This document shows, one piece after another, positions 44,373 through 53,504 of a stretch of 64,000 nucleotides of DNA. The first letter of the stretch is position 1, and each line of letters begins with the position of its first letter. Source of the stretch: JADLAT01 sp964348795 (GTDB lineage: Bacteria; Pseudomonadota; Alphaproteobacteria; Micavibrionales; Micavibrionaceae); contig CAYGDY010000013.1 in the NCBI GenBank assembly GCA_964348795.1, positions 1 through 64,000 of the forward strand, in the 5' to 3' direction. The notes under the pieces are model-generated. The model was not told the DNA's origin. It saw only the letters and a program-made list of their open reading frames with translations, and searched no databases. The position numbers and the translations under genes were made by a program.

Positions 44373-44881
44373 GGTCCATAAAGATGCGGCAATCCCCAGA
44401 ATTTTGCAAGGGCCGTGATGATAAAGCCTGCAATAAAGCCTGGTCCCGCAGGCAGGGAGAATGTCGCAAGCGGGCCGGTGTTTTGGCGTGTGATTTTGGC
44501 ATGCCATAAGAGGGCAAGGCCGTGAAGCAGGCCCGCCCCCGCCCCCAGAACAAGGGCCAGTGTGGTGTCGTGGGCGCCGAGCCACAGACCTTCGGCGGCA
44601 AGAAGTTTGACATCCCCCAGTCCGAGAGTGTCTTGCTGGTACAGGGTGTTGCCGATGGCGCGAATCAGGGCCAGAGACCCCCCTCCCAGAAGAGCGCCCA
44701 GAATCATGTCCTGTGGAGAGGCGTAATAAAAAGCGCTGGTGAAATGGAAAGCCAGCCCCAGAAGGGCCAGACTTAGGACCAGTGGGTTGGGAAGGCGCCG
44801 GACGCGCAGGTCAATGACACACAGGCGAAACAGGACATACAGGCCTGCCGGCACACACAAAAGAGGAAGGGCGGAGATCAT
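44369..44881 (-). CDS. Prepilin peptidase, A24 family (short form)
   Basis: A 170-residue membrane protein with about five membrane segments. The two catalytic aspartates are in VIDLRVRRLPN and GLGDVKLLAAEG. It lacks the N-terminal methyltransferase domain of PilD, like CpaA/TadV/TcpJ-type short peptidases. It would process the leader peptides of the pilin-like proteins at 53.5-55 kb. It is transcribed away from the pilus operon, with about 130 bases between them. Confidence 0.87.
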   Translation of the reverse strand: MISALPLLCVPAGLYVLFRLCVIDLRVRRLPNPLVLSLALLGLAFHFTSAFYYASPQDMILGALLGGGSLALIRAIGNTLYQQDTLGLGDVKLLAAEGLWLGAHDTTLALVLGAGAGLLHGLALLWHAKITRQNTGPLATFSLPAGPGFIAGFIITALAKFWGLPHLYGP

Positions 44882-45012
44882 GGGCGCGGCGTGTGATTAA
44901 ATTTGTGGGTATCCGTCATAGTGTTCTATTCTATGATGGTTTTTTAGTTTAGTCTCTATTTTTATCATGTTGGATTGAGTTATTGCTTATTGAAAGAATG
45001 TTTTGGTTTTGA

Positions 45013-45393
45013 ATGGCAGGTGCACACAAGATTCTAATCGTCGAGGATAACGACTTTGTGCGGATGCAGTTGGTCCGTTTTTTGAGCGATGAGGGGTACG
45101 AGGTTCTGGAGTCTTCCGATGGGACGGCGGGGCTGGAGAAAATGGGCCCCGATATTGCGCTGGCGATTGTGGATGTCCGGATGGAGCCGATGGGAGGCTT
45201 TGAATTCGTCCGGCATATCAGGAGTATCAATCTGGAAACGCCGGTGGTTTTTGTGACGGGGGATCAAAATCCCGATCTGCTGGCGGAGACAGGGAAGTGG
45301 AATATTTCGGCGGTTCTTATGAAGCCGGTGCAAAAAGAACGGTTGTCAAAGACGGTGTTGCGTATTCTTCAACATAAATCACGGGTTTCCTGA
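45013..45393 (+). CDS. Single-domain response regulator of the pilus locus
   Basis: A 126-residue lone receiver domain. Acidic pocket VEDND, acceptor Asp54 (LAIVDVRMEP), Thr (VVFVTGDQN) and Lys (AVLMKPVQKE) are all present. No output domain, so it must act by protein-protein contact or as a phosphate relay. It is the first gene of the pilus operon: the secretin gene starts one base after its stop. The soluble hybrid kinase at the other end of the operon is a candidate partner (inference). Confidence 0.9.
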   Translation: MAGAHKILIVEDNDFVRMQLVRFLSDEGYEVLESSDGTAGLEKMGPDIALAIVDVRMEPMGGFEFVRHIRSINLETPVVFVTGDQNPDLLAETGKWNISAVLMKPVQKERLSKTVLRILQHKSRVS

Positions 45394-45394
45394 T

Positions 45395-46960
45395 ATGCGG
45401 TGTGCTTTGGATAAGGGTCGGAACAGTCTTCTGGGGTTTGTGACCGTTTTGGGTGTGGCCCTGATGCTCTCCGGTTGTGCGGATGTGGTGTCGCCCGGGG
45501 CGCGGAACGCGAAGATTCCTTCCCCCTCCATGGCGCAGGAGCGGCCCGAGGCGGTCAACGAACAGCCTGACAGTGTCCTGTATTTGCCTTTGGGGAGTGA
45601 TGTGCTGGTGCCTATGGCGTCCGGTGCCTCTTCTCTGCCGCATGATATTGTGGGTCCTTTTGAGTTGCGTTCCGAAACTCTGGCTGGCGCCCTCCAGCTT
45701 ATTCTGGCAGATTATGAAATTCCCATGGCGTTCGAGACGAACGAGGGGATGACCCGTACCATTACCGTGACGAATTTACGGGGGTCTTTGGACAATGTTG
45801 TGGAGAAGGTTTGCGGGCTCGCGGATTTATATTGTTCTTACGACGATGGTTTGCTGGTGGTCAAGGATACCCAGACTTTTTCCGTGACAGTCCCGCCCGT
45901 GGGCGGGCAAACCGATATCCTGACAGCGCTGGCTTCCGGTTTGCAGGCGATTACTGGAAAGACTCCGATCACGGAAACGGCCACCCGTACGATTATCTAT
46001 GAAGCCACGAACCGGACGGCACGGGCGGCGGAGCAATATTTCCAGAGAATCCGGTCCAACACTGCGCTGATTGTCTTCGAGATTTATATCTGGGAAGTGG
46101 CGCTTGATTCCGACAATGCGATGGGGATTAACTGGAGCCAGATTTCCGATCTGGGGGCGTTTAACTTCAATGTGTCCGTGCCGGCGGCCACGGTCGAATC
46201 GCCGATCAGTATCGGGTTGCCCACCAGAGGGGATTTAAGCGAGGCCGATGTACTTGAATTTATTTCCAACTACGGGGCTGTGAAAACCATTTCCCAGCCG
46301 CAACTGACAGTGCTTTCGGGGGCGGAGGCCAAGTTGCGGGCGGCGGATACCACGAATTATGTGTCGTCCCTGACCCGCTCGACGGATAACGGCGATGTTT
46401 CTATCTCTACGGAAACGGATTCCGTGGATACGGGCTTTACGCTGACGATTTCCAGTGCGTGGGACAATGCCACCATTTACGGGAATATCAATATCGCCTT
46501 GCAGGAGTTTCTGGATTTTGAGACCTTCGGAGAAGGAACGGAGACGGAGATCCAGCTCCCGAAAACAACGGAGCGCGAGCTGACAACCCAGATCCGGATT
46601 CGTCCTGGCGATTCTCTTTTGATCGCAGGGATCGTGAGCGAGAAAGATCAGGTGGCAAAATCAGGGCCCGGATTTAATGCCCCTGTGATACCGACCTCCC
46701 GTTCCAATAGCGTCCATAACAGCGAACTGGTCTTTTTGCTCAAGCCCCGTGTGATTGTCTATACCTCGGAAGAGGAGAATGCCGGACACAGGTTTTCGGG
46801 CGGGCAGACCAGCGGGGTTCCCAAGGGCGGGGCTTCCGGTTCCTCTGTTCCCTTGCAGAAGGAAGGGTTTCCGGTGACGACCATACCGATGGAGGCGCTT
46901 AACCCCTCCGTGTCCTTGCGGCGCAAGGACGAAAAGGAAAAAGATTCTGAAAAACATTAG
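45395..46960 (+). CDS. Secretin of a type IVb pilus/T2SS-like system, lipoprotein
   Basis: 521 residues. A lipobox (LMLSGC, Cys28) suggests outer-membrane lipid attachment. An N-terminal STN-like domain (FELRSETLAGALQLILADYE) and one or two N1-type modules precede the C-terminal secretin domain (about 230-480), with ISQPQLTVLSGAEAKL, a membrane-spanning part (TTELTTQIRIRPGDSLLIAGI) and LVFLLKPRVIVY. This organisation is close to PilN/BfpB type secretins of type IVb pili. A short Gly/Ser-rich tail follows. It forms the outer-membrane gate. It is co-transcribed with the response regulator and the ASH-domain protein. Confidence 0.88.
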   Translation: MRCALDKGRNSLLGFVTVLGVALMLSGCADVVSPGARNAKIPSPSMAQERPEAVNEQPDSVLYLPLGSDVLVPMASGASSLPHDIVGPFELRSETLAGALQLILADYEIPMAFETNEGMTRTITVTNLRGSLDNVVEKVCGLADLYCSYDDGLLVVKDTQTFSVTVPPVGGQTDILTALASGLQAITGKTPITETATRTIIYEATNRTARAAEQYFQRIRSNTALIVFEIYIWEVALDSDNAMGINWSQISDLGAFNFNVSVPAATVESPISIGLPTRGDLSEADVLEFISNYGAVKTISQPQLTVLSGAEAKLRAADTTNYVSSLTRSTDNGDVSISTETDSVDTGFTLTISSAWDNATIYGNINIALQEFLDFETFGEGTETEIQLPKTTERELTTQIRIRPGDSLLIAGIVSEKDQVAKSGPGFNAPVIPTSRSNSVHNSELVFLLKPRVIVYTSEEENAGHRFSGGQTSGVPKGGASGSSVPLQKEGFPVTTIPMEALNPSVSLRRKDEKEKDSEKH

Positions 46961-47066
46961 GGGTTTTTCGGGGCTGTGTCTTTTAGGGCTACCTTTCAGG
47001 CGTTTTTTATTATAGAATCACCTGTCTTTCCCGTTTTTTCTAACGGGAACCTTCGTCACAAGTGAA

Positions 47067-48755
47067 ATGATCATGCGTTCGCCTCTCAGATATCTTGTTT
47101 ATTCGGCTTTTTGGGCTGTGCTGTGCTGTGCGACAGCCTCGTTTGCGCAGTATCCAGGGCTGGATGATCCTTCTGCGGCGGTAGGGTCTGCGGGTGTCGT
47201 GGGTGGCGGGCTTGTGGCCTCTACGCCTCTGGTGGATGGCGGAGCCGTGCCGATGGGCGCTACGGCGCAGGTTGTCGTGCGTTTCCGGAATGATGGGGGG
47301 CAGGCCGTCGAGACAGGGGCGATCCGGCTGTATCCCTCTTCCAATGTGGCCAGTACCGTGGCGCTGGACCAGTGCAGGGAGCGCCCCCTGCAATCGGGCG
47401 CGGAATGTGCTGTGGCGCTGACGGTCAAGGGATTGCAGGCGGGGCCGTGGCGTGTCGAGATGCTGATGTCCCATAACGGACGGAGCCGGCTTGTGACGGC
47501 GACCCTGTCCGGTGCGGTGGAAACAACGGAAGGGGCGGGTGATAAAGTCAGTAGCGATGTGGAGATGATCCCCGATGTTCTGGATTTTGGTTCTTTGACC
47601 TCCAGTCAGACTCTGGTGGAGCCTGTGGTGCTCCGGAATATCACTTCCAACGAGATCAAGATTTCTGATGTGTATATCGATTCCGGCGAGCAGGCGGGCT
47701 ATGCCCTGAAAACGGCGTGCAAGGCGCTGGCGCCCGGGCAATCCTGTATTGCCACGGTGACATGGTCCCCGAAGGCCAAGGGGCGCTCTTCGGGTGTTCT
47801 GGTGGTGAAGCATAGTGGTCCGGCGGGATTATCGACCGTTCCGATGAAGGGTGAATACGCGCCGGAGGATGTCGTTAAGGCCGAAGTGTTCCCGCAGGCA
47901 GTGCCCGGGCGGGGGCTTTTGGTATCGTCTCAGGAGGGAATTGATTTCGGCGAGGGGATTGAAAAAGCCTCGACCATGACGGTCTCTCTTGTAAACGTAG
48001 GGGATTCAGCGCTCAAAATTTCCGATATTCTGGTCTCTGGTTCGGACAACGGCGTGAGTTTCAAGGAGGAAGGCTGTCAGGCGGGAACGGTTTTGGCGCC
48101 CGTGGAGGCCTGCCCCTTGACGGTCACATGGTCCCCTACGCGCGTGGGAAAATTGTTCGATGATATTCAGGTGCTTCATGACGGTGCGCGCGGGGTTTTG
48201 CTGTTGTCCGTGCGTGGGGCGGCCAGCGCCACGGTTAGTCAGGATCAAAAAGCGATTTTGCTCTCGGATGGCGGGGGGCTTGATGATGTCCCGCCGATTT
48301 CCGAAGAAGCGCTTGCCGATGGCGCAGAGGCGGGCGAGCGTCCGAAAGCGACAATGGCCCAGATCCCGCTCGCTCCCTCTGCCACGACGGCTTCAGATGT
48401 GGTGAATCCGGCAGGGGTGCTTGAAGGATACAAGATCACGTCTTTTTCTCCCACGCGTGCGATTATCAATGGACCGGGCGGAAGTCGTCTCGTCTATGCG
48501 GAGGAGGAGGTCGTTATGGGCGGTATTCCGTGGATGGTGCTGATCCAGAAAAACGGGATCGAGTTTGTGCACAAGGCGCACCGTGTCCTCCTGCTGTTCG
48601 ATCGTTCGCTCTCTCCTATTGTGCGGGCGGTGTCTTCTGCGGGGAGCAAGGAAGCCGTCGTGGCGGCGGCGGAGAGTGTTGCGGCCCCTTCTGCCAGTAC
48701 GCCCGCGCCGGAAGCGGCGTCGGCCCCTGCAACGCCTGAGGCGGAGGCACAATGA
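47067..48755 (+). CDS. Periplasmic protein with three ASH-like domains and PilP-like C-terminus
   Basis: 562 residues with a signal peptide (about 1-28, ending SFA). Three consecutive beta domains of about 100 residues (roughly 45-160, 170-275, 290-390) have choice-of-anchor/ASH (ASPM-SPD2-hydin) character (LDFGSLTSSQTLVEPVVLRN; FGEGIEKASTMTVSLVNVGD). Each has a cysteine pair in the same place (DQCRERPLQSGAEC, TACKALAPGQSC, EGCQAGTVLAPVEAC), presumably disulfides. After a Pro/Ala linker, a small domain (about 440-505; AIINGPGGSRLVYAEEEVV, GIPWMVLIQKNGIEFV) resembles the PilP homology region that contacts secretins. An Ala/Pro tail ends it. The role is inferred: periplasmic link between inner complex and secretin. 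It overlaps the ATPase gene by four bases. Confidence 0.75.
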   Translation: MIMRSPLRYLVYSAFWAVLCCATASFAQYPGLDDPSAAVGSAGVVGGGLVASTPLVDGGAVPMGATAQVVVRFRNDGGQAVETGAIRLYPSSNVASTVALDQCRERPLQSGAECAVALTVKGLQAGPWRVEMLMSHNGRSRLVTATLSGAVETTEGAGDKVSSDVEMIPDVLDFGSLTSSQTLVEPVVLRNITSNEIKISDVYIDSGEQAGYALKTACKALAPGQSCIATVTWSPKAKGRSSGVLVVKHSGPAGLSTVPMKGEYAPEDVVKAEVFPQAVPGRGLLVSSQEGIDFGEGIEKASTMTVSLVNVGDSALKISDILVSGSDNGVSFKEEGCQAGTVLAPVEACPLTVTWSPTRVGKLFDDIQVLHDGARGVLLLSVRGAASATVSQDQKAILLSDGGGLDDVPPISEEALADGAEAGERPKATMAQIPLAPSATTASDVVNPAGVLEGYKITSFSPTRAIINGPGGSRLVYAEEEVVMGGIPWMVLIQKNGIEFVHKAHRVLLLFDRSLSPIVRAVSSAGSKEAVVAAAESVAAPSASTPAPEAASAPATPEAEAQ

Positions 48756-50533
48756 CCGATATGTCTTCCTTGCCGGAGGCGGAGCCGGAACGCAGAACAC
48801 AGGCAGGGGACCCGCCAGGGGGTGTTGAGCGCAGGCGGTCTGATTCCCGTGCCCGTATCCGGTCTTCGGAGGGGCGGGAGCGGTATCTGGATATGGTCCA
48901 AAGAGAGCGCGCCCTGATGCTGGATCAAGGCTTGGCGCGGTCCACGGAACAGCTTCTGGATATGGCGGGCGCGGCGCTTCCCTCTCAGGTGGAGGAGGAG
49001 GAAGGAATCAAGGATCGGGCATCGGGGGATCAGCTTCGGGCTGTGTTGCCGGTCCAGTCCTGGTTGCCGCTCAGTATCCATTTGATTGCCTTGCGGGAGG
49101 GGGTGCTCCGGATTGCACCACTCTATGATCTGAACCAGCGGCAGATCGAGGCTTTACTCTCGACAGCCCGCCGGAGCGGGTTTTTTGTCGAGCGTGTGGA
49201 AGTGGAAATCTGGGATCGGAAGGAGCTGATCGAAACGCTTCGCTCGGTGCATGATTTGTCGGCAGACCGAAGCGAGAAAACATTGGCGCTCTGGCTGGCC
49301 GATAGCGATAATGGGCTTCTCCTGAACCAGTTTCAGCGGGATATGCTCTCCGAAGCCCTCCAGATGCGGGCGTCCGATATTCATTTGGTACAGGACAATA
49401 ATCCCACTGCGCCGAACTGGATCCAGTACCGGATTGACGGGGATATGATCCCGATGCATTTGCTCCCCGCCGAGGCTATGGCGCGTTTGACGACCTTGCT
49501 CAAGCGGGATGCGGGTCTGAATTTCGGGGACCGTGTGACTCCCAAGGATGGCCGGTTTGCCTTTATGTGGCAGGGCCGGATGATTGATGTGCGGGTGGCC
49601 GCCGGACCGCAGGCGCAGGATGGGGAGAAACTCACCTTGCGTCTTTTGGACCGTGCGGGTCTCAAGGGATTTGATGAATTGTTCCGCCGGCATGAGGATG
49701 TGGCGGATTATCTGGCGCACCTGCTCTCTCCGGAAATCAAGGGCGGTGGAGGATTGATTGTACTCTCGGGGCCGACGGGTTCGGGGAAGACGACAACGCT
49801 CTACGCCTGTGTCCAGCAGATTGACCGGCGGCGCAAGCATGTGCTCACGATTGAAGATCCGATTGAGTATGAACTGCGCTATGCCACGCAGTGGCAGGTT
49901 CGGCATGGGATGCCGGGCGGGGAGTTCGCGGATTTGATCCGTGCCGCGATGCGTCACGATCCGGATTATATCGTGATCGGGGAGATCAGGGATGCGGCCA
50001 CCGTGGAAACGGCGCTTCGTGCCGCAGAATCGGGACACACGGTGATTTCGACCATTCACGCCGATACCGCGCTCCAGACGTTCGAGCGCTTGCGCTCTCT
50101 CATGCCGCACGAGCGGGAGCGGTCCTCGACCTATACGCTGGCGCAACAGGTCAAGTGTATTTTAAACCAGCGTCTGGTGCGGACGCTCTGTCAGGGCTGT
50201 TCGCACAAGGATGTGGCGGAACATGTTTTGAATCCGCGTGAGGTGGCCCAATTCGGGATGGATCCGCAGGCCCCTGTCCGTAGGCACAATACCAGCGGGT
50301 GTGATCTGTGTAACAGAACGGGGATTGCGGGCCGGACGCTTTTGCTGGATGCGCTTCTTATCACACTTGGGCCTGGCCATCGAAACGGTATTTACGAGGC
50401 GCTCATCGCCAATGCCAACGACGTGGTCAGCGAAGAGGGTGTGATTGTGCATACGCGGCGCGAAGGGCTTGTGGATCTGGTGTTGAGCGGACTGGTAGAC
50501 CCGAAATCTGCGTTGTCCTATCTTGAGGAATAA
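48752..50533 (+). CDS. GspE/PilB family assembly ATPase
   Basis: 593 residues. An Arg/Glu-rich N-terminal leader precedes the N-domain (about 95-155), then the catalytic core: Walker A GPTGSGKTTTLY (near residue 340), Asp box and Walker B (YIVIGEIRDAATVE) and His box (HTVISTIHADT). A zinc-binding tetracysteine is present: C480-x2-C483 (CQGC) and C517-x2-C520 (CDLC). This is the polymerising, GspE/PilB branch rather than a PilT retraction ATPase; no separate PilT is in the window. It hexamerises on the inner membrane and drives pilin assembly. Confidence 0.92.
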   Translation: MTDMSSLPEAEPERRTQAGDPPGGVERRRSDSRARIRSSEGRERYLDMVQRERALMLDQGLARSTEQLLDMAGAALPSQVEEEEGIKDRASGDQLRAVLPVQSWLPLSIHLIALREGVLRIAPLYDLNQRQIEALLSTARRSGFFVERVEVEIWDRKELIETLRSVHDLSADRSEKTLALWLADSDNGLLLNQFQRDMLSEALQMRASDIHLVQDNNPTAPNWIQYRIDGDMIPMHLLPAEAMARLTTLLKRDAGLNFGDRVTPKDGRFAFMWQGRMIDVRVAAGPQAQDGEKLTLRLLDRAGLKGFDELFRRHEDVADYLAHLLSPEIKGGGGLIVLSGPTGSGKTTTLYACVQQIDRRRKHVLTIEDPIEYELRYATQWQVRHGMPGGEFADLIRAAMRHDPDYIVIGEIRDAATVETALRAAESGHTVISTIHADTALQTFERLRSLMPHERERSSTYTLAQQVKCILNQRLVRTLCQGCSHKDVAEHVLNPREVAQFGMDPQAPVRRHNTSGCDLCNRTGIAGRTLLLDALLITLGPGHRNGIYEALIANANDVVSEEGVIVHTRREGLVDLVLSGLVDPKSALSYLEE

Positions 50534-50557
50534 TGGTTTGAAGTCAGGGTTAATCTG

Positions 50558-51778
50558 ATGCAACAATGGGTTGCGGATATTGTGTACGAAACTACATCGG
50601 GTCCGAGAAAGATGTCCGAGTCGTTTTATTTGCCGACTGTCGAGGATGTCCGCGAGGCTGTTATGAAGAAGGGCGGATATGTTCTGCGGATCAGGGCGCA
50701 TACGCGCTCTCCGCTCGAACGACTTCTGGCGCGTTCGACCTGGTGGCAGATCCAGTTGTTGCGCGGGATCCAGTTTCGGGCGACGTCCTCCTCTCCAGGT
50801 GTGGCGCTGTGGCGGATTATACAGGCGGAAACCAATCCGCGCCGGCAGAATATTCTGGCTCCCGCACGGGAGGCACTGGCGCGGGGACTGGGCGTGATCG
50901 ATGCGCTCAAGGCGCTTCAGGTCTTTGATCACGGGACGCTGGCGATTCTGGGCGGGTCCGAGCGGGCCAACAGGCTGATCGAGGGGATTCCCTACGCTAT
51001 TCACGCCATTACGCAAAAACGGAAAAATGCGCGGGCCGTGATGGGTACCATGGCGTGGCTGGTGTTTGACGTGTTTTCGATTGTGTCTTCTCTCTGGTCA
51101 GGGAAGGGCATGGTTTTGAAATGGTTCAAGGACAATCCTCCCACCGATGCGGCAGAGCTGGAAAAATTTACGCTCGTGGTGGATCGGCTGGGCCTGTTCT
51201 GGGATTTTCTGATCTATTTATCCGTGGGGATCGGGGCCTTTATGGGCTGGTGCGCCTTTTCTTACTGGCTGAACAGGGGAAAACAAGATTGGCCTACAGC
51301 CCGCGTTGTCCGGAAAATTCCCCTGATCGGGGGATATTTGCGCGATCTGGCTTTCGCAGATTCGATGTCGGCGGCCTCTCGGATGCTCAAAGGGTCCGTG
51401 CCGATTGACGAGATGCTGGAACAATCGGCCGAGGCGTCTTCCGCGCCGGAGGTGCGGGAATACTGGACCGAGTCCCTGAACGATCTGGAACGCGGCGTGT
51501 CTTTGGGGACAGCGCTTGACCGCTCTCCCTTGACCCGAAACGAGCGCTTGGAACTGGCGAGCTTGTCTGATCTCAAGCAAGTTGCTACAGTGATGGAGTC
51601 TGTTTCTGAAATGCGGGCACAGGCCGCCAAAACGAAACATTCTTTGATTGTCTGGCTGGCGTTTGCGCTCACAGGGGTTTTCTTGATGGCGGCCTTCGGG
51701 AGTGCCATTTACGCCTTGACCGTCATGAATGTCAGTATGGATTCCATGATGGGCGGCTTGATGGAAGGGGCGATGTAG
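50558..51778 (+). CDS. GspF/PilC-like inner-membrane platform protein
   Basis: A 406-residue membrane protein with the layout of GspF/PilC: a cytoplasmic N-domain, one membrane segment (about 165-190), a second cytoplasmic domain after a further segment (about 225-255), and a C-terminal membrane segment (about 365-390, IVWLAFALTGVFLMAAFGSA). T2SSF-like parts include SMSAASRMLKGSVPIDEML and LGTALDRSPLTRNERLELA. The sequence is divergent from canonical PilC, closer to type IVb plasmid or BfpE/TcpE-like proteins. It couples the ATPase to pilin assembly. Confidence 0.83.
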   Translation: MQQWVADIVYETTSGPRKMSESFYLPTVEDVREAVMKKGGYVLRIRAHTRSPLERLLARSTWWQIQLLRGIQFRATSSSPGVALWRIIQAETNPRRQNILAPAREALARGLGVIDALKALQVFDHGTLAILGGSERANRLIEGIPYAIHAITQKRKNARAVMGTMAWLVFDVFSIVSSLWSGKGMVLKWFKDNPPTDAAELEKFTLVVDRLGLFWDFLIYLSVGIGAFMGWCAFSYWLNRGKQDWPTARVVRKIPLIGGYLRDLAFADSMSAASRMLKGSVPIDEMLEQSAEASSAPEVREYWTESLNDLERGVSLGTALDRSPLTRNERLELASLSDLKQVATVMESVSEMRAQAAKTKHSLIVWLAFALTGVFLMAAFGSAIYALTVMNVSMDSMMGGLMEGAM

Positions 51779-51810
51779 CAGATGGACGGAACGGGCAACA
51801 GGAGTGAACA

Positions 51811-52788
51811 GTGGCTTTGATCGGTAAAACCAAGACGGGGGCCCCTGCGGGGGGGACTGTCCAGAAAAAAATATCCCGTCCTGTGCCTGGGGTGGCGGAT
51901 TTTCTTGCGGGCGAGGCGGGGCGTTTTGTATCCGATCTCCGGCCTTATCTGCCGCAGGATTTGATCGGTGGTGTTCTGCCATACGTGGCGGGCACAGAGG
52001 ACGAAGCGGTCTGGAATGCGGCGTCCCAAGCCTGCGGAACGGAAAAAGTCCATTATACCTATTCCATTGACGAGGGGCGGGTCTGGTATCTGGCCTGTCC
52101 TTCGGGGTCTTTGGCATCCAATCCGGACAGTTGGTGCCCTCTGGCGGCGGCTTTGCCTGGAAAAAGCGAGTATTGGGACAGGGAAACGGTGTATCTGTAC
52201 GAGCAGGAAGGTCTTGCCTCGGCCTTGCGCTGGGACCCTGAAACGGGCCGGATGCAGGTTTTTCTGGGGGCTTCGCGGACGATCCTTCCCCGTGTGCAGA
52301 GCATGGATGCCAATTTCGTGACGATCAATCCGGAAGTGGCTGATATTGTCCCGTGGCGAAACCGGATGCTTAATACGGAAAAATTATCGCGGGCTACGGC
52401 GCGGATGCTGGTACTTTCAGGCGTGTTTGTGGGGCTGGTTGCCGTTTTGGTGCTGGTGTTCAATTACATTGCTATCAACATGATCCAGAGCGATCTGGCC
52501 AAAGTGAAGATGGAGACTGAAAAAGCCTCCAGCGACCTGATGATGAAGGCCTACAACGCCATGCAAAGCGATACCATCAAGCATATGGTCCGGATTCAGG
52601 AAATTCTGGATGGTCTGGCAAAACTGGATGGCACCTTGGTCCGCTACCAGATCAAGGACGGGTCTGTAGAGTGGATTGCGTTGGTGCCGCCTGCCTATGT
52701 GCAGGCCGTGGTCCAGAAATTCAAGGCCAGAGTGGACGAGACCAAAAAAGAAAAAGATGGCCGGATCAGGGTTATGGGGACGCGTTAA
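51811..52788 (+). CDS. Bitopic pilus assembly protein (PilO2/PilN-like position)
   Basis: 325 residues from GTG 51811 with GGAG seven bases upstream. A cytoplasmic domain (about 25-190) precedes one membrane helix (about 200-222, LVLSGVFVGLVAVLVLVFNY). A helical and then beta periplasmic part ends the protein (DLAKVKMETEKASSDLMMKAY; IKDGSVEWIALVPP). This topology and the gene position match inner-membrane assembly proteins of type IVb systems (PilO2/BfpC or PilM-PilN fusion-like). The sequence itself is too divergent for me to assign a family with certainty. Confidence 0.65.
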   Translation: MALIGKTKTGAPAGGTVQKKISRPVPGVADFLAGEAGRFVSDLRPYLPQDLIGGVLPYVAGTEDEAVWNAASQACGTEKVHYTYSIDEGRVWYLACPSGSLASNPDSWCPLAAALPGKSEYWDRETVYLYEQEGLASALRWDPETGRMQVFLGASRTILPRVQSMDANFVTINPEVADIVPWRNRMLNTEKLSRATARMLVLSGVFVGLVAVLVLVFNYIAINMIQSDLAKVKMETEKASSDLMMKAYNAMQSDTIKHMVRIQEILDGLAKLDGTLVRYQIKDGSVEWIALVPPAYVQAVVQKFKARVDETKKEKDGRIRVMGTR

Positions 52789-52800
52789 GTGCTTTTTTAA

Positions 52801-52829
52801 AAAGAGATTAAAGAGGTTTTAATCTCTTT
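52801..52829 (+). terminator. Perfect 12-bp hairpin inside the pilus operon
   Basis: AAAGAGATTAAA (52801-52812), a five-base loop and TTTAATCTCTTT (52818-52829) form a perfect AT-rich stem. The tail is not a clean T-run, so it could be a weak terminator, processing site or attenuator that lowers expression of the last genes. Confidence 0.5.
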
Positions 52830-52867
52830 ACTTTATACTAAATATTGCTACACTTGTATTTAAGTAG

Positions 52868-53428
52868 ATGTGGGCGGGGTTTGTTTTGAATTTTTCGGTG
52901 ATACAGAAATATATCAGGGACTTTGATTGGCGTTCTTTGAAAAAATTGACCAATCCTGCCGCCTTTGACGATCTCAACAGGTTTTTGGAAAAACTCCCGC
53001 GCCATACAGGCAACACCATGTTGATTATTGCGGGGGTCGCGTGGGCCGGTGCGGCGGCGGCGGGGCTGTATACGGCTGTGCAGTTGCAACAGCTGACCAA
53101 ATTGCGGGCCGATCTGAAAATGGCCGAAGCTGTGAAGCCCAAAGTGCCTGAAATCAAGGATGTGCCGATTGAAACGGCTGAAATTCAGACTTTCATGGAG
53201 AAAATAAAGGAAACATATGGCGGACTGACATTTACCCTGAATGGCTCGTCCCTCCAGATTTCCGCGACGGCGACGGCCTCGTTCGGGCAGTTTCGGGAGG
53301 CGATCGGTCATGTACAGAACGGGGGGTCCGGCTGGCGCGTGGCGCTTGCGGATCTGTGTGTGGGGCGGGAGTGCGAACGGGAACCGCTTTCGGCAACGCT
53401 GAAGATTAACAAAGTATCGGTGAATTAA
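52868..53428 (+). CDS. Bitopic pilus assembly protein, PilO-like
   Basis: 186 residues: a short cytoplasmic N-terminus, a membrane helix (about 50-72, MLIIAGVAWAGAAAAGLY), a coiled-coil segment (VQLQQLTKLRADLKMAEAV) and a small periplasmic beta domain with a cysteine pair (LCVGREC). This is the architecture of PilN/PilO type proteins that connect the inner platform to the secretin through PilP. The family assignment rests on topology and context, not on clear sequence identity. Confidence 0.65.
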   Translation: MWAGFVLNFSVIQKYIRDFDWRSLKKLTNPAAFDDLNRFLEKLPRHTGNTMLIIAGVAWAGAAAAGLYTAVQLQQLTKLRADLKMAEAVKPKVPEIKDVPIETAEIQTFMEKIKETYGGLTFTLNGSSLQISATATASFGQFREAIGHVQNGGSGWRVALADLCVGRECEREPLSATLKINKVSVN

Positions 53429-53504
53429 AATGAAATATGATATAAAACTTGATGGAGAAAAGCGTATGATGAGCGGATTGTTGATACTGAAAAAGGAGTA
53501 CTCT

